Assembly: GCA_021300575.1 (NCBI GenBank)
Contig: JAJTDM010000014.1
Coordinates: forward strand, 1-58,632
Origin: Rubrivivax sp.
Lineage (GTDB): Bacteria; Pseudomonadota; Gammaproteobacteria; Burkholderiales; Burkholderiaceae_C
Reading direction: 5' to 3'
DNA length: 58,632 nucleotides
Below the pieces are notes generated by a model. The model ran no database searches. It was not told the origin of the DNA and was given only the letters and a program-made list of their open reading frames with translations. A program made the translations under genes and the position numbers. The stretch's first letter is position 1. Every line of letters begins with the position of its first letter. This document shows positions 35,353-44,678 of this stretch, piece after piece.

Positions 35353-37014
35353 TCAGATCGACTTGAAGCGCACGCGCTTAGGCCGCGCGCCCTCCTCGCC
35401 CAGGCGCTTCTTCTTGTCGGCCTCGTACTCCTGGTAGTTGCCGTCGAAGAAGAACCACTGGCTGTCGCCCTCGGCGGCCAGGATGTGGGTGCAGATGCGG
35501 TCCAGGAACCAGCGGTCATGGCTGATGACCATGGCGCTGCCGGCAAACTCCAGCAAGGCCTCTTCCAGCGCGCGCAGGGTTTCCACGTCCAGGTCGTTGG
35601 AGGGCTCGTCCAGCATCAGCACGTTGCCGCCCTGGGCCAGGGTCTTGGCCAGGTGCAGGCGGCCGCGCTCGCCGCCGGAGAGGTTGCCCACCAGCTTTTG
35701 CTGGTCGTTGCCCTTGAAGTTGAAGCGGCCGATGTAGGCGCGGCTGGGCATCACGAACTGACCCACCACGATGTTGTCCAGGCCGCCGGAGATGTCTTCC
35801 CAGACCGTCTTGTCGTTGGCCAGGTTCTCGCGGCTCTGGTCCACAAACGCCAGCTTGGCCGTCTTGCCGATCAGCACCTCGCCGCTGTCGGGCTGCTCCA
35901 CGCCCTGGATCATGCGAAACAGCGTGGACTTGCCGGCGCCGTTCGGGCCGATGATGCCCACGATGGCACCGGCCGGCACCTTGAAGTTCACGTTGTCCAG
36001 CAGCATGCGCCCGCCGAAGCTCTTGCTCACGCCCTTGAACTCGATCACCTCGTTGCCCAGGCGCTCGGCCACGGGAATGAAGATCTCGTTGGTCTCGTTG
36101 CGGCGCTGGTAGTCGACGTCGGACAACTCCTCGAAGCGGGCCAGGCGGGCCTTGCTCTTGGTCTGGCGGCCCTTGGCGTTGGAGCGCACCCACTTAAGCT
36201 CCTCCTTCATGGCCCGCATGCGGGCGTCTTCCTTCTTCTGTTCACCTTCCAGGCGCTTTTCTTTCTGGTCCAGCCAGTCGGAATAGTTGCCCTTCCAGGG
36301 AATGCCGGCGCCGCGGTCGAGTTCCAGGATCCACTCTGCCGCGTTGTCGAGGAAGTAGCGGTCGTGGGTGATGGCCACCACCGTGCCCGGGAAGCGTTGC
36401 AGGAAGTGCTCCAGCCACTCCACGCTCTCGGCGTCCAGGTGGTTGGTGGGTTCGTCCAGCAGCAGCATGTCGGGCTTGCTCAGCAGCAGGCGGCACAGCG
36501 CCACGCGGCGCTTCTCGCCACCTGACAGGTGGCCGATGGTGGCCTCCCAGGGCGGCAGGCGCAACGCATCGGCGGCCATCTCCAGCTGCAGGTCGGTGTT
36601 CTCGCTGCCCGCCGCGGCAATGATGGCTTCGAGCTCGGCCTGCTCGGCCGCCAGCTTGTCGAAGTCGGCATCGGGCTCGGCATACTCGGCGTACACCTCG
36701 TCCAGGCGCTTCTTGGCCGCCAGCACGCCGCCAATGCCCTGCTCCACCGCCTCGCGCACCGTCAGCGCCGCATCCATCTGCGGCTCTTGCGGCAGATAGC
36801 CGATCTTCAGGCCGGCCATCGGTACCGCCTCGCCCTCGATGTCCTTGTCCAGGCCAGCCATGATCTTCAGCAGCGTGGACTTGCCCGAGCCGTTCAGGCC
36901 CAGCACACCAATCTTCGCGCCAGGGAAGAAGGACAGGGAGATGTCCTTCAGGATCTGCCGCTTCGGCGGCACGATCTTGCCGACGCGGTTCATGGTGAAA
37001 ACGTATTGCGCCAT
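35353..37014 (-). CDS. ettA: Energy-dependent translational throttle protein EttA (ABC-F)
   Basis: 553 aa, a soluble ABC-F ATPase that binds the ribosomal E site and gates the first elongation steps according to ATP/ADP level. First ABC domain: Walker A GLNGSGKST (39-47), signature LSGGEKRR, Walker B MLLLDEPTNHLDAESVEW. Then the charged linker (KEKRLEGEQKKEDARMRAMKEE). Second ABC domain: GPNGAGKST and LSGGERGR. An ABC-F arm insert is present. It starts ATG 37014 (MAQYVFTM); the CAAAGGACC box about 10 nt upstream lies inside a tandem repeat that also carries two upstream small ORFs. Translation is therefore probably coupled to that leader. Confidence 0.95.
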   Translation of the reverse strand: MAQYVFTMNRVGKIVPPKRQILKDISLSFFPGAKIGVLGLNGSGKSTLLKIMAGLDKDIEGEAVPMAGLKIGYLPQEPQMDAALTVREAVEQGIGGVLAAKKRLDEVYAEYAEPDADFDKLAAEQAELEAIIAAAGSENTDLQLEMAADALRLPPWEATIGHLSGGEKRRVALCRLLLSKPDMLLLDEPTNHLDAESVEWLEHFLQRFPGTVVAITHDRYFLDNAAEWILELDRGAGIPWKGNYSDWLDQKEKRLEGEQKKEDARMRAMKEELKWVRSNAKGRQTKSKARLARFEELSDVDYQRRNETNEIFIPVAERLGNEVIEFKGVSKSFGGRMLLDNVNFKVPAGAIVGIIGPNGAGKSTLFRMIQGVEQPDSGEVLIGKTAKLAFVDQSRENLANDKTVWEDISGGLDNIVVGQFVMPSRAYIGRFNFKGNDQQKLVGNLSGGERGRLHLAKTLAQGGNVLMLDEPSNDLDVETLRALEEALLEFAGSAMVISHDRWFLDRICTHILAAEGDSQWFFFDGNYQEYEADKKKRLGEEGARPKRVRFKSI

Positions 37015-37017
37015 TTT

Positions 37018-37101
37018 TCAAATGGTCCTTTGTGAGAGAAACGAACAAAGGGCGCCGCAGGCGCAAAATCGTTTCGACGTAGTCAAAGCGTACTGGGCCA
37101 T
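37018..37101 (-). CDS. Upstream small ORF 2 of the ettA leader (27 aa)
   Basis: Starts ATG 37101, begins MAQYALTTSKRF and ends LSQRTI, with its TGA three nt before the ettA ATG. CAAAGGACC sits about 10 nt before the start. The first codons resemble those of EttA (MAQYVFTM versus MAQYALTT), so it looks like a diverged copy of the ettA 5' end. Spacing makes termination-reinitiation coupling to ettA plausible. Expression is not shown; the peptide has no known family. Confidence 0.45.
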   Translation of the reverse strand: MAQYALTTSKRFCACGALCSFLSQRTI

Positions 37102-37103
37102 TG

Positions 37104-37187
37104 TCAAATGGTCCTTTGTGAGAGAAACGAACAAAGGGCGCCGCAGGCGCGCAATCGTTTCGACGTAGTCAAAGCGTACTGGGCCAT
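37104..37187 (-). CDS. Upstream small ORF 1 of the ettA leader (27 aa)
   Basis: Second, promoter-proximal copy of the same small ORF (MAQYALTTSKRL to LSQRTI). It differs from the downstream copy at two adjacent bases, changing two residues (FC to LR). Its TGA lies two nt before the start of small ORF 2. No AAAGGA box precedes this first copy; the sequence before the ATG is AACCCAAGTCACC. Whether it is translated is unknown. Confidence 0.4.
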   Translation of the reverse strand: MAQYALTTSKRLRACGALCSFLSQRTI

Positions 37188-37297
37188 GGTGACTTGGGTT
37201 CAGTGAACAAAGAACGGACAAATTGTCGCTTTTGCAAAGAAGGCGCACGCGGCCTCTTTGCGGTGAATGACGGTCTTGCAGCGTTGGTCAGTGACTT

Positions 37298-38725
37298 TCA
37301 GCGCTTGCCCGAGGGCGGCCGGTAGCCGCCGCGGCCGGCGCCGCCACCGGAGGACGAACCACCGGGACCGCGCCCGCCTGCAGAGGCTGGGCGCTGCCCG
37401 GGTGACGAAGGCGATCGTCCGCCTGAACCCGCAGCGCCCGAAGGGCGGCCACCTGCGCCTTGCGGGCGCCCTCCCCGACCACCGCCACCACCGCCGCCGC
37501 CCCCACCACCACCGCCGCGCCGCGTGCCACCGATCCCGATGGTCATGCGGCCCAGCACGATGGGCTCAGCCCTTTCGCTGGCGGGGGGCTCGAAGCCCGA
37601 AATGGTCTCGCGCGGGATGGCGCGCTTGATCAGCTTCTCGATGTCGCGCAGGAAGATCTCCTCGTCCAGGCACACCAGCGACACCGCCTCGCCCGTGGCG
37701 CCGGCGCGGCCCGTACGGCCGATGCGGTGCACGTAGTCTTCAGGAATGTTGGGCAGCTCGAAATTCACCACGTGCGGCAACTGGTCGATGTCGATGCCGC
37801 GCGCCGCGATGTCGGTGGCCACCAGCACTTGCAGATCGCCGCTCTTGAAGTCGGCCAGCGCCTTGGTGCGCGCCCCCTGGCTCTTGTTGCCGTGGATCGC
37901 CATGGCGCTGATGCCCACGTCGTTCAGGTAGTCGGTCAGGCGGTTGGCGCCATGCTTCATGCGCGTGAACACCAGCACCTGGTGCCAGTCGCCCTGCTTG
38001 ATCAGGTGGCTGAGCAGCTCCTTCTTGCGTTCACGGCCTACGGGGTGCACCTTCTGCGCGATGTTCTCGGCCGTGGCATTGCGCCGCGCCACCTCGATCA
38101 AGGCCGGCTCGTTCAGCAGCCGGTCGGCCAGGGCCTTGATCTCGTCGCTGAAGGTGGCCGAGAACAGCAGGCTCTGCTTCTTCGCCGGCAGCATGGCCAG
38201 CACCTTCTTGATGTCGTGGATGAAGCCCATGTCCAGCATGCGGTCGGCTTCGTCGAGGACGAAGATCTCCACATGCTTGAGGTCCAGCGTGCCCTGCTGG
38301 TGGTGGTCCAGCAGGCGGCCCGGCGTGGCCACCAGGATGTCCACGCCCTTGCGCAGGCGGTCGATCTGCGGCTGCATGCCCACGCCCCCGAACATCACCA
38401 TGCTGGTGATGGGCAGGTACTTGCCGTAGGTGCGCACGCTCTCTTCCACCTGCGCGGCCAGTTCACGTGTGGGCGTGAGGATTAGGGCGCGGATGGCGAT
38501 GCGCCCGCGCGCGTCGCGCTTCGCGCCCTGCGCCGCCAGCCGGTGCAGCATGGGCAGCGTGAAGCCGGCGGTCTTGCCGGTGCCGGTCTGGGCGCCGGCC
38601 ATGAGGTCGCCGCCCTTGAGCACGGCGGGGATGGCTTGCGCCTGGATGGGTGTGGGGATGTCGTAGCCCTGATCGCGCACGGCGCGCAGGAGCGGCTCGG
38701 CCAGGCCGAGGTCGGTGAAGTTCAT
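37298..38725 (-). CDS. rhlE: DEAD-box RNA helicase, RhlE type
   Basis: 475 aa, ATP-dependent RNA helicase acting on ribosomal and mRNA structure. Q motif PTPIQ (25-29), Walker A AQTGTGKT (45-52), DEAD (157-160), SAT (188-190), then [10 protein letters not shown] of the second RecA domain. From about residue 395 the tail is an Arg/Gly/Ser/Pro-rich low-complexity segment including a long uninterrupted Gly run, typical of RhlE C-termini that bind RNA nonspecifically. The 232 bp upstream (38726-38957) contain no gene that I can support. Confidence 0.93.
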   Translation of the reverse strand: MNFTDLGLAEPLLRAVRDQGYDIPTPIQAQAIPAVLKGGDLMAGAQTGTGKTAGFTLPMLHRLAAQGAKRDARGRIAIRALILTPTRELAAQVEESVRTYGKYLPITSMVMFGGVGMQPQIDRLRKGVDILVATPGRLLDHHQQGTLDLKHVEIFVLDEADRMLDMGFIHDIKKVLAMLPAKKQSLLFSATFSDEIKALADRLLNEPALIEVARRNATAENIAQKVHPVGRERKKELLSHLIKQGDWHQVLVFTRMKHGANRLTDYLNDVGISAMAIHGNKSQGARTKALADFKSGDLQVLVATDIAARGIDIDQLPHVVNFELPNIPEDYVHRIGRTGRAGATGEAVSLVCLDEEIFLRDIEKLIKRAIPRETISGFEPPASERAEPIVLGRMTIGIGGTRRGGGGGGGGGGGGGRGGRPQGAGGRPSGAAGSGGRSPSSPGQRPASAGGRGPGGSSSGGGAGRGGYRPPSGKR

Positions 38726-38957
38726 TCAGGATGGGCCCCATGAGGGCCGTGGTTCGCTGCCTGCTGGGGCCTGGATCCGGTGCCGGGGCACCGAGGGCCC
38801 ACCAGTCCGAAGGCGCGAGGGTTTTGAGAGCGCCGGATGCGGCGTCGCCGGGTCGACTGGAAGACCTGGCGGACGTTAGTGTAGGCGATCGGGAGCGTGA
38901 CGGTTGTCGGCACAGCAAGCGCGAGGTCCGTCACGACTTCCAGCGAAAACAGGGCCC

Positions 38958-40094
38958 CTATCTCTGCCGGGTGCTCCACTGCAGCCACGCCAGCGCCAGC
39001 AGTGCGAACGGCGCGCCCACCCAGGGCAGGTGGCGGGGTTCGAGGTGCGCGAGTGCGGCGCCGCCCACGGCCGCGCCCAGGGCAATGCCCAGGTAGAGCA
39101 TGGAGTTGTTGAGCGACAGCGCCAGCGGCGTGTCGGGCCCGGCCAGCTGGGCCAGGCGAACCTGCTGCGGCGCCATCATGCTGAAGCCGAAAACACCCCA
39201 CACCATGAACACCGCCACGATGGCCCACAGGTGCCCTGCGGTCAAGGGCAGGACCAACATGCAGATGCTCAGACCCGACAGGCTCAGCGTCAGGCAGCGT
39301 CGCGCGCCCAAGCGGTCGGCCGCACGGCCGCCGCCCAGCGTGCCGACCACGCCCGCCACGCCAAACAGCGAGATCACCCCCGACAGGACGCCGGGCTCCA
39401 TGGGCCTGAGCGACTTCAGCACCGGCCCCATGTAGGAGAAGACCGAGAAGATGGCGATGAAGTAGACCAGGGTGAGCACGAACACCGACAGCACGGCACG
39501 CTGGCGCAGCAGCAGGACGGCGCCCCGCAGCGAAGGCCCCGTCACGCCAGAGCGCACGGCCGGCAAGGCCTTCCACAAGGCCAGGGCCGCCAGCAGCGTC
39601 AGCGCCACAGCCCCCCAGACCGGCAAGCGCCAGCCCCAGCCCAGCCCCATCCAGGTGGCCAGCGGGATACCCGTCACGTAGCTCAGGCTCATGCCCGCGA
39701 ACACGATGGACAGGGCCTGGGCCCTGCGCTCCGGCGGTGCGATGGCCACCGCCAGCCCGGCCATCATGGCCGTGGCCGCGGAGCCGCATCCCATCAGCAC
39801 CCGGGCCGCCAGCAGCGACCCCAGGTCCTGGGCCATTGCCGTGGCAGCATTGCCCGCCGCGAACAGCGTCAACGCGACGGCCAGCGCCAGCCGTGGCGCC
39901 AGGTCCGCGGTAGCTACCAGAAAGGCCGGCGCGAGCAGCGCCGTGGCCAGCGAATACACCGTGGTGGCCTGCCCCACCGCCCCGACGCTCACCCCGAAGG
40001 ACTGCGCCATGGGCACCAGCAGCCCGGCGTTCATGAACGCCGCCGTGCCGATGACCAGGTTGACGAGGCCGAAGAGGTAGAGCAGGCGGGGCAA
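38958..40094 (-). CDS. MFS transporter
   Basis: 378 aa with about 12 hydrophobic spans throughout, the size of a compact major facilitator. The cytoplasmic loop motif AADRLGARRCLTLSLSG (between TM8 and TM9) and GCGSAATAMMAGLAVAIAPPERRAQALS are typical of the DHA1/AraJ-like efflux group. It follows the TRAP substrate-binding protein gene by only 9 bp on the same strand, so it belongs to that transcription unit. Substrate unknown; an exporter of a pathway intermediate or drug is possible. Confidence 0.85.
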   Translation of the reverse strand: MPRLLYLFGLVNLVIGTAAFMNAGLLVPMAQSFGVSVGAVGQATTVYSLATALLAPAFLVATADLAPRLALAVALTLFAAGNAATAMAQDLGSLLAARVLMGCGSAATAMMAGLAVAIAPPERRAQALSIVFAGMSLSYVTGIPLATWMGLGWGWRLPVWGAVALTLLAALALWKALPAVRSGVTGPSLRGAVLLLRQRAVLSVFVLTLVYFIAIFSVFSYMGPVLKSLRPMEPGVLSGVISLFGVAGVVGTLGGGRAADRLGARRCLTLSLSGLSICMLVLPLTAGHLWAIVAVFMVWGVFGFSMMAPQQVRLAQLAGPDTPLALSLNNSMLYLGIALGAAVGGAALAHLEPRHLPWVGAPFALLALAWLQWSTRQR

Positions 40095-40103
40095 GGGTGC
40101 GCT

Positions 40104-41147
40104 TCAGCCCTTGCCGTGCTTGGCGATCAGCGCCTTGGCGGTGGACAGCAGTTGTGCGCCCTTGAAGCCGCGCTTGTCCATGTCGGCCACCCACTCGTCG
40201 TCCACGTTGCCGGACAGCTTGATGAACTCGTCGCGCTGGGCGGCGGTGAACTGGTAGATGGTGTTGCCACGGTCCACCGCCGTCTTGCGGCCGGCAGGGT
40301 CATTGCTCTGCTGGGTCTTGCCGAGCCAGGCCGAGGCGGCCATGCCGGAGTTTGCGTCGATCACGCGCTTGAGGTCGGGGGCCAGCGAGTTGTACTTCGC
40401 GGTGTTCATCGCCATCACGAAGGTGGTGGTGTACAGCGCTGCGCCCGTGTTGTCGAACTCACTGTGGAACTTGGTGAGCTCGTGCACCTTGATCGACGGC
40501 ACCACCTCCCAGGGGATGGCGCAGGCGTCGATGGTGCCCTTGGACAGGGCATCGGTGATGGCCGGCAAGGGCATGCCCACGGGCGTGGCGCCCACCGAGC
40601 CCAGCATCTTGGTGATCTGCCGCGTGGGGCCGCGCACCTTCATGCCGCGAAGATCGGCCACGCTCCTGATCTGCTTGGTGGCCGAATGGAACATGCCCGG
40701 GCCGTGGACGTGCAGGGCGATGACGTGCGTCTCCTTGAACTCGTCCGGCGCCTGGGTCTGCACATACTCCCAGTAGGCCTTGGAGGTGGCTTCTGCGTTG
40801 TTCATCATGAAGGGCAGCTCGAAGGCCTCCACCCGAGGGAAGCGCCCGGCCGTGTTGCCCGGCAGTGTCCAGACGATGTCCACCACGCCGTCACGGGCCT
40901 GGTCGTACAGCTGCACGGGCGTGCCGCCCAGTTGCATGGCCGGGTAGCCCTCGAACTTGATACGGCCGCCCGAGTCCTTCTCCACCTTCTCCATCCAGGG
41001 CTTGTGCATGGTCAGCCAGACGTTGGACATCGGCGCCATGAAGGTGTGGAACTTCAGGGTCACGGTCTGCTGGGCCAGGCCGGACAGGTGGGGGGCGCCC
41101 AGCACGGCAGCCGCGGCGGTGCCCTGGACGAATTGACGACGCTTCAT
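40104..41147 (-). CDS. dctP: TRAP transporter substrate-binding protein, DctP family
   Basis: 347 aa periplasmic receptor for a carboxylate. ATG 41147 is chosen: AAGGAG lies upstream and it opens a Tat-type signal, MKRRQFVQGTAAAAVLGAP, ending at GLAQQ. An in-frame start 19 codons earlier would spoil this. The DctP core includes KVRGPTRQITKMLGSVGATPVGMPL, with the Arg that clamps the substrate carboxylate. It is encoded 100 bp after the large permease (dctQ-dctM-dctP order). Ligand unknown; neighbouring aromatic hydroxylase and glutamine-synthetase-like genes suggest an aromatic or amino acid-type carboxylate. Confidence 0.92.
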   Translation of the reverse strand: MKRRQFVQGTAAAAVLGAPHLSGLAQQTVTLKFHTFMAPMSNVWLTMHKPWMEKVEKDSGGRIKFEGYPAMQLGGTPVQLYDQARDGVVDIVWTLPGNTAGRFPRVEAFELPFMMNNAEATSKAYWEYVQTQAPDEFKETHVIALHVHGPGMFHSATKQIRSVADLRGMKVRGPTRQITKMLGSVGATPVGMPLPAITDALSKGTIDACAIPWEVVPSIKVHELTKFHSEFDNTGAALYTTTFVMAMNTAKYNSLAPDLKRVIDANSGMAASAWLGKTQQSNDPAGRKTAVDRGNTIYQFTAAQRDEFIKLSGNVDDEWVADMDKRGFKGAQLLSTAKALIAKHGKG

Positions 41148-41247
41148 GAAAAAGTCTCCTTGTGAAGAACAAGCCGGAGGAACCGCGCACTGTAAGGACT
41201 GCACGGCCGGGGAACAACACGGGTTTCCCTGATCAAGGCACGGGCGC

Positions 41248-42564
41248 TCAACTGATGTACTTCACCAGGAAAAGGGAAATGGGCGGGAAGAACAGCAGCA
41301 GCAGGGTCCGCAGGGTATCGCTGATCAGGAAGGGCATGACGCCGCGGTAGCTCTCGGCAATCGGCACGTCCTTGGCCAGGGAATTGACCACGTAGACGTT
41401 CAGACCCACGGGCGGAGCGAGCATGCCGAAGCCCACCGTCATCAGCACCATGATCCCGAACCAGATGGCCACGCTCTCCTTGGGCATGCCGAAGTCCAGG
41501 CCCATCACCATGGGGAAGAAGATGGGGATGGTCAGCAAGAGCATGGACAACTCGTCCATCACCGCGCCCAGCACCACGTAGAACAGCAGGATCGCACCCA
41601 CCACCGCCAGCGGTGCCAGGCCCCAGCCCTGCACCACGGCGGCCAGTTGCCCGGGCACCTGGGTCAAGGCCAGGGCGGCGTTCATCAGGTCAGCGCCCAG
41701 GAAGATCATGAAGATCATGGCCGAGGCCTCGGCCGTGGCGTAGAAGCAGTGCTTGAACTTGGCCCAGGTGATCTCGCGCTTGAGCAAGGCGGCAATGAAG
41801 GTGGCCGCAGCGCCCACGGCTGCACCTTCGGTGGGCGTGAACTTGCCGGTGTAGATGCCGCCGAACACGATGAGGAAGACGATGGCAATGGGCCCGATGC
41901 CCCACAGCGCCGACAGCGTCAGCCTGGGAGCCTCGGCGTGCTCGGGCGCATGCCCGGGCACGACGCGCACGTAGATCGCAATGGCCACCATGTAGCCCAG
42001 CATGGCGATGATGCCGGGGATCATCGCGGCAGCAAACAGCTTGGCGATGTTCTGCTCGGCCAGGATGGCGTAGATCACCAGGGGCACGCTGGGCGGGATG
42101 AGGATGCCCAGCGTGCCGCCTGCGGCCAGGGTGCCGGTGGCCAGGCGGCCGGAGTAGCCGTGCCGGCGCATCTCAGGCAGCGCCACTGAGGTGATGGTGG
42201 CCGCCGTGGCCACCGAAGAGCCACAGATGGCGCCGAACGCCGCGCAGGCCAGCACCCCGGCCATGGCCAGGCCGCCGCGAAAGCGCCCCATCACGGCGGC
42301 CGCAAACTCGAACAGCGCCTTGCTGATGCCGCCCTGGGTGGCGAAGTTGCCCATCAGGATGAACAGCGGGATCACGCTCAGGTCGTAACTGGCGAAGCGG
42401 GCAAAGGCCTGGGTGTTGAGGAAGTTGGCCAGCGGCAGCCAGCCGGCCTGGGTCACATAGCCGACGACGCCGGCCGTGAACATGGCAATGGAAATCGGCG
42501 TGCGCAGCGCCATCAGCACCAGCATGATGGCGAAGATGGTCACGGTCAGGGCAATGGGGCTCAT
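41248..42564 (-). CDS. dctM: TRAP transporter large permease
   Basis: 438 aa, about 12 hydrophobic spans, the ion-coupled translocation subunit. Typical DctM segments: IPLFILMGNFATQGGISKALFEFAAAVMGRFRGGLAMAG, GTLGILIPPSVPLVIYAILAEQNI and KFTPTEGAAVGAAATFIAAL. ATG 42564 overlaps the dctQ stop by 4 nt (ATGA). Confidence 0.95.
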   Translation of the reverse strand: MSPIALTVTIFAIMLVLMALRTPISIAMFTAGVVGYVTQAGWLPLANFLNTQAFARFASYDLSVIPLFILMGNFATQGGISKALFEFAAAVMGRFRGGLAMAGVLACAAFGAICGSSVATAATITSVALPEMRRHGYSGRLATGTLAAGGTLGILIPPSVPLVIYAILAEQNIAKLFAAAMIPGIIAMLGYMVAIAIYVRVVPGHAPEHAEAPRLTLSALWGIGPIAIVFLIVFGGIYTGKFTPTEGAAVGAAATFIAALLKREITWAKFKHCFYATAEASAMIFMIFLGADLMNAALALTQVPGQLAAVVQGWGLAPLAVVGAILLFYVVLGAVMDELSMLLLTIPIFFPMVMGLDFGMPKESVAIWFGIMVLMTVGFGMLAPPVGLNVYVVNSLAKDVPIAESYRGVMPFLISDTLRTLLLLFFPPISLFLVKYIS

Positions 42565-43037
42565 GCCGCGCGCTCCTCACCAAAACCACGCAGGGCCTGC
42601 ACCAGGCCGATCACGGCGGTGAGCGCCAGCGCCGGCACCATCAGCGCGTAGACGGTCCACTCGGGAAAGCCCAGCATCATCGAGCCCGTGCCGCTCTTCC
42701 AGGCGTTGATGCCGCCAATACCAGAGCGCCAGGCCAGCAAACCCATGCACGCGGCCAGCACCAAGGCGCCCAGACGGTCCAGCCGACGGTTGGTCGACTC
42801 CGAGGCCTTGGCGGTGAAGAAGTCCACGATGATGTTGGCGCGCCGCACCTGGCACCAGGGCATGAACAGCGCAATCGCCGCACCGGCCGCCGAGCCCGAG
42901 AGCTCGAAGTCGCCCACGATGGTCCAGCCGGTGGTGTTGCGGCCGATCAGGCTGACGCAGGTCATGAGCGTGATGCCGGTGAGCAGCACGCCCGCCAGGA
43001 CCGCGCAGGTCTTGGCCAGGTTTTCGAGAATCTTCAA
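42561..43037 (-). CDS. dctQ: TRAP transporter small permease
   Basis: 158 aa with four hydrophobic spans (about 10-30, 45-68, 88-106 and 128-148), the DctQ partner of the large permease. It contains W(T/C)IVGDFELSGSAAGAAIALFMPWCQ, a typical DctQ core. It lies 44 bp after the glutamine-synthetase-like gene and overlaps dctM by 4 nt. Confidence 0.92.
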   Translation of the reverse strand: MKILENLAKTCAVLAGVLLTGITLMTCVSLIGRNTTGWTIVGDFELSGSAAGAAIALFMPWCQVRRANIIVDFFTAKASESTNRRLDRLGALVLAACMGLLAWRSGIGGINAWKSGTGSMMLGFPEWTVYALMVPALALTAVIGLVQALRGFGEERAA

Positions 43038-43081
43038 GTGGAGGTCTCCCAGGGAAGGTGCAGGTCAGGGGCGGCCGGGGC

Positions 43082-44572
43082 TCACAGGCGGCCGAAATAC
43101 TCCCGCCGGTCCCACTCGGCCTTGTCGGCGGCCGCCTCGTGGCGCGCCACCTCGCTGGACTTCAGGCGGATGAACCAGTCCACCACGTCATCGCCCAGCC
43201 CGGCCCGCAGCGCTGGGCTGGCATTCAATGCAGCCAGCGCCTCGGCCAAGGTCTTGGGCAAGGCCTGGCCCTGGCCGCCATAAGGCGCCTCGGTGGCCGG
43301 CGGGGGGATGAGCCCTTTGCGAAGGCCGTCCAGCCCGGCGTGGACATGGGCGGCCATGGTCAGGTAGGGGTTGGCCGACGGCTCCCCCAGCCGGTTCTCG
43401 ATGCGGGTGGCGCCATCCCCGGCGCCGCCCACCACACGCAACAGCGCGCCGCGGTTGTCGCGCCCCCACAGCACCGACTGCGGCGCCAACGCGTTCGGTC
43501 GGAAGCGGCCGTAGGCGTTGACCGTGGGCGCGCACAGGGCCGCCAGCGCCGGGGCGTGGGCCAGCAAGCCCGCCAGCCAGCGCGCGCCTGTGGTCGACAA
43601 GGTGTGCTCGGCGTCCAGTGCTGTGCTGCCCGGCGCAGGCTCGTCCCGGACGAAGGCGTTGCGGCCGGTACCCTGTTCCACCACGCTGTGGTGCAGGTGC
43701 CAGCCGCTGGACATGATGTTCGGAAACGGGGGTCGGCACACGAAGCTGGCGTGGTAGCCGGCGCGGCGCAGGGCCTGTCGCACCCCGTTGCGGAACAGCA
43801 CCATGGCGTCGGCCGCCGCCAGCGCATCCATCGCATCGAACACGGCTTCGAACTGGCTGGGCCCGAGCTCGATCTCCAGCGAGCGCAAGGGCAGGCCCAG
43901 GCCCTGGGCCGTGGCCTGCACGATGTGCAGCGCCTCTTCGGCCTGGTCACCCCACTCTTCGCTGAGCAGGTGGTAGCCCGGGTGCAGCATCTGCACGGCG
44001 GGCGGCTCATGCGGCCAGGCAGCGCCCATCGGGTCCAGCCGGGGGTCGGTGATGCGGTAGACGTGGAACTCCACCTCCAGGCCGCAACGCAGCCCGTAAC
44101 CGGCCTCACCCAGCGTGCGCAAGGCGCGTTGCAGGACACGCCGGGTGTCGAAAGGCACCGGGCGGCCGGCGCCGTACCAGGCCTGGGCTCGCAGCGCGCC
44201 CGTGTGGGGCGCCCAGGGCAGCGTGTGGAAGCTGGCCGGGTCGGGCAGCAACATCAGGTTGCCCGCGAACTCGAAGCCCGGCAACTGGTCTTTCACCGTG
44301 GCGTCAAACACCGGCCAGGCGGTGCGGTCCGAGGTGTCCTTCAGCAGCATGGTGCCCACCAGACCCACGCCGTTGTCCAGCGCGTCGCGCAGCACGTGCG
44401 GCATCAAGGTCTTGCCGCGCATCACGCCGTGGGTGTCGCACCAGCCGATGCGCAGGCGCTGCAGCCCGCCAGCACGCACGGCCCTCAGCAGATCCTGGAC
44501 GGCGGCCTCACGGTCCCCATCGCCAGAAGCGGACGGCTCCCAGGCAGCGCAACGGGCAGCGAAGGTGCTCAT
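43082..44572 (-). CDS. Glutamine synthetase-family ligase
   Basis: 496 aa, GS-fold ATP-dependent ligase but not GlnA. N-terminal beta-grasp region with RIGWCDTHGVMRGKTL, catalytic region GLEVEFHVYRI (metal-binding Glu), IELGPSQFEAVFD, SSGWHLHHSV (metal and ATP site) and NRGALLRVVGG with TRIENRLGEPSANPYLTMAAHVHAGLDG. These match the gamma-glutamylpolyamine/gamma-glutamylanilide synthetase-like group. ATG 44572 is preferred; an upstream in-frame start (44740) would add a Pro/Arg-rich tail reaching into the hairpin region. Lying with a TRAP importer and an aromatic hydroxylase, it may glutamylate an amine, perhaps an aromatic one; the substrate is not known. Confidence 0.85.
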   Translation of the reverse strand: MSTFAARCAAWEPSASGDGDREAAVQDLLRAVRAGGLQRLRIGWCDTHGVMRGKTLMPHVLRDALDNGVGLVGTMLLKDTSDRTAWPVFDATVKDQLPGFEFAGNLMLLPDPASFHTLPWAPHTGALRAQAWYGAGRPVPFDTRRVLQRALRTLGEAGYGLRCGLEVEFHVYRITDPRLDPMGAAWPHEPPAVQMLHPGYHLLSEEWGDQAEEALHIVQATAQGLGLPLRSLEIELGPSQFEAVFDAMDALAAADAMVLFRNGVRQALRRAGYHASFVCRPPFPNIMSSGWHLHHSVVEQGTGRNAFVRDEPAPGSTALDAEHTLSTTGARWLAGLLAHAPALAALCAPTVNAYGRFRPNALAPQSVLWGRDNRGALLRVVGGAGDGATRIENRLGEPSANPYLTMAAHVHAGLDGLRKGLIPPPATEAPYGGQGQALPKTLAEALAALNASPALRAGLGDDVVDWFIRLKSSEVARHEAAADKAEWDRREYFGRL

Positions 44573-44678
44573 CGGCGTGCGGCGCGGGGGGGACGCGGAC
44601 AGGGCATGCGGAACATCCCCGGACTCTAAGCCCGGCGGGACACCGGCACCATCGTGGGAACTACGGTGAACGGCTTCA

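Larger units (their letters stand above)
37018..37189. repeat. Two tandem 86-bp direct repeats in the ettA leader
   Basis: Unit 1 is 37018-37103 and unit 2 is 37104-37189; they differ at two positions in the overlap I could align. Each unit holds an AAAGGACC ribosome-binding box, a 27-codon ORF and a GCGCC-TGC-GGCGC hairpin. The near identity implies recent duplication. The rest of this gap (37190-37297) is the likely promoter region of ettA and the 3' flank of rhlE; I see no other gene in it. Confidence 0.9.

Noticed and set aside
37018..37189. Possible CRISPR array
   Set aside because: Only two units of 86 bp with no spacers, abutting each other, and containing ribosome sites and ORFs.
38726..38957. 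A gene or promoter motif in the 232-bp gap before rhlE
   Set aside because: Open frames here are short and GC-driven; no convincing -35/-10 pair or operator could be defended beyond a weak GTGACGG/CCGTCAC pair.
38904..41165. A 753-codon plus-strand open frame opposite the MFS and dctP genes
   Set aside because: Low-complexity Arg/Gln/His composition and fully antisense to genes with intact motifs.
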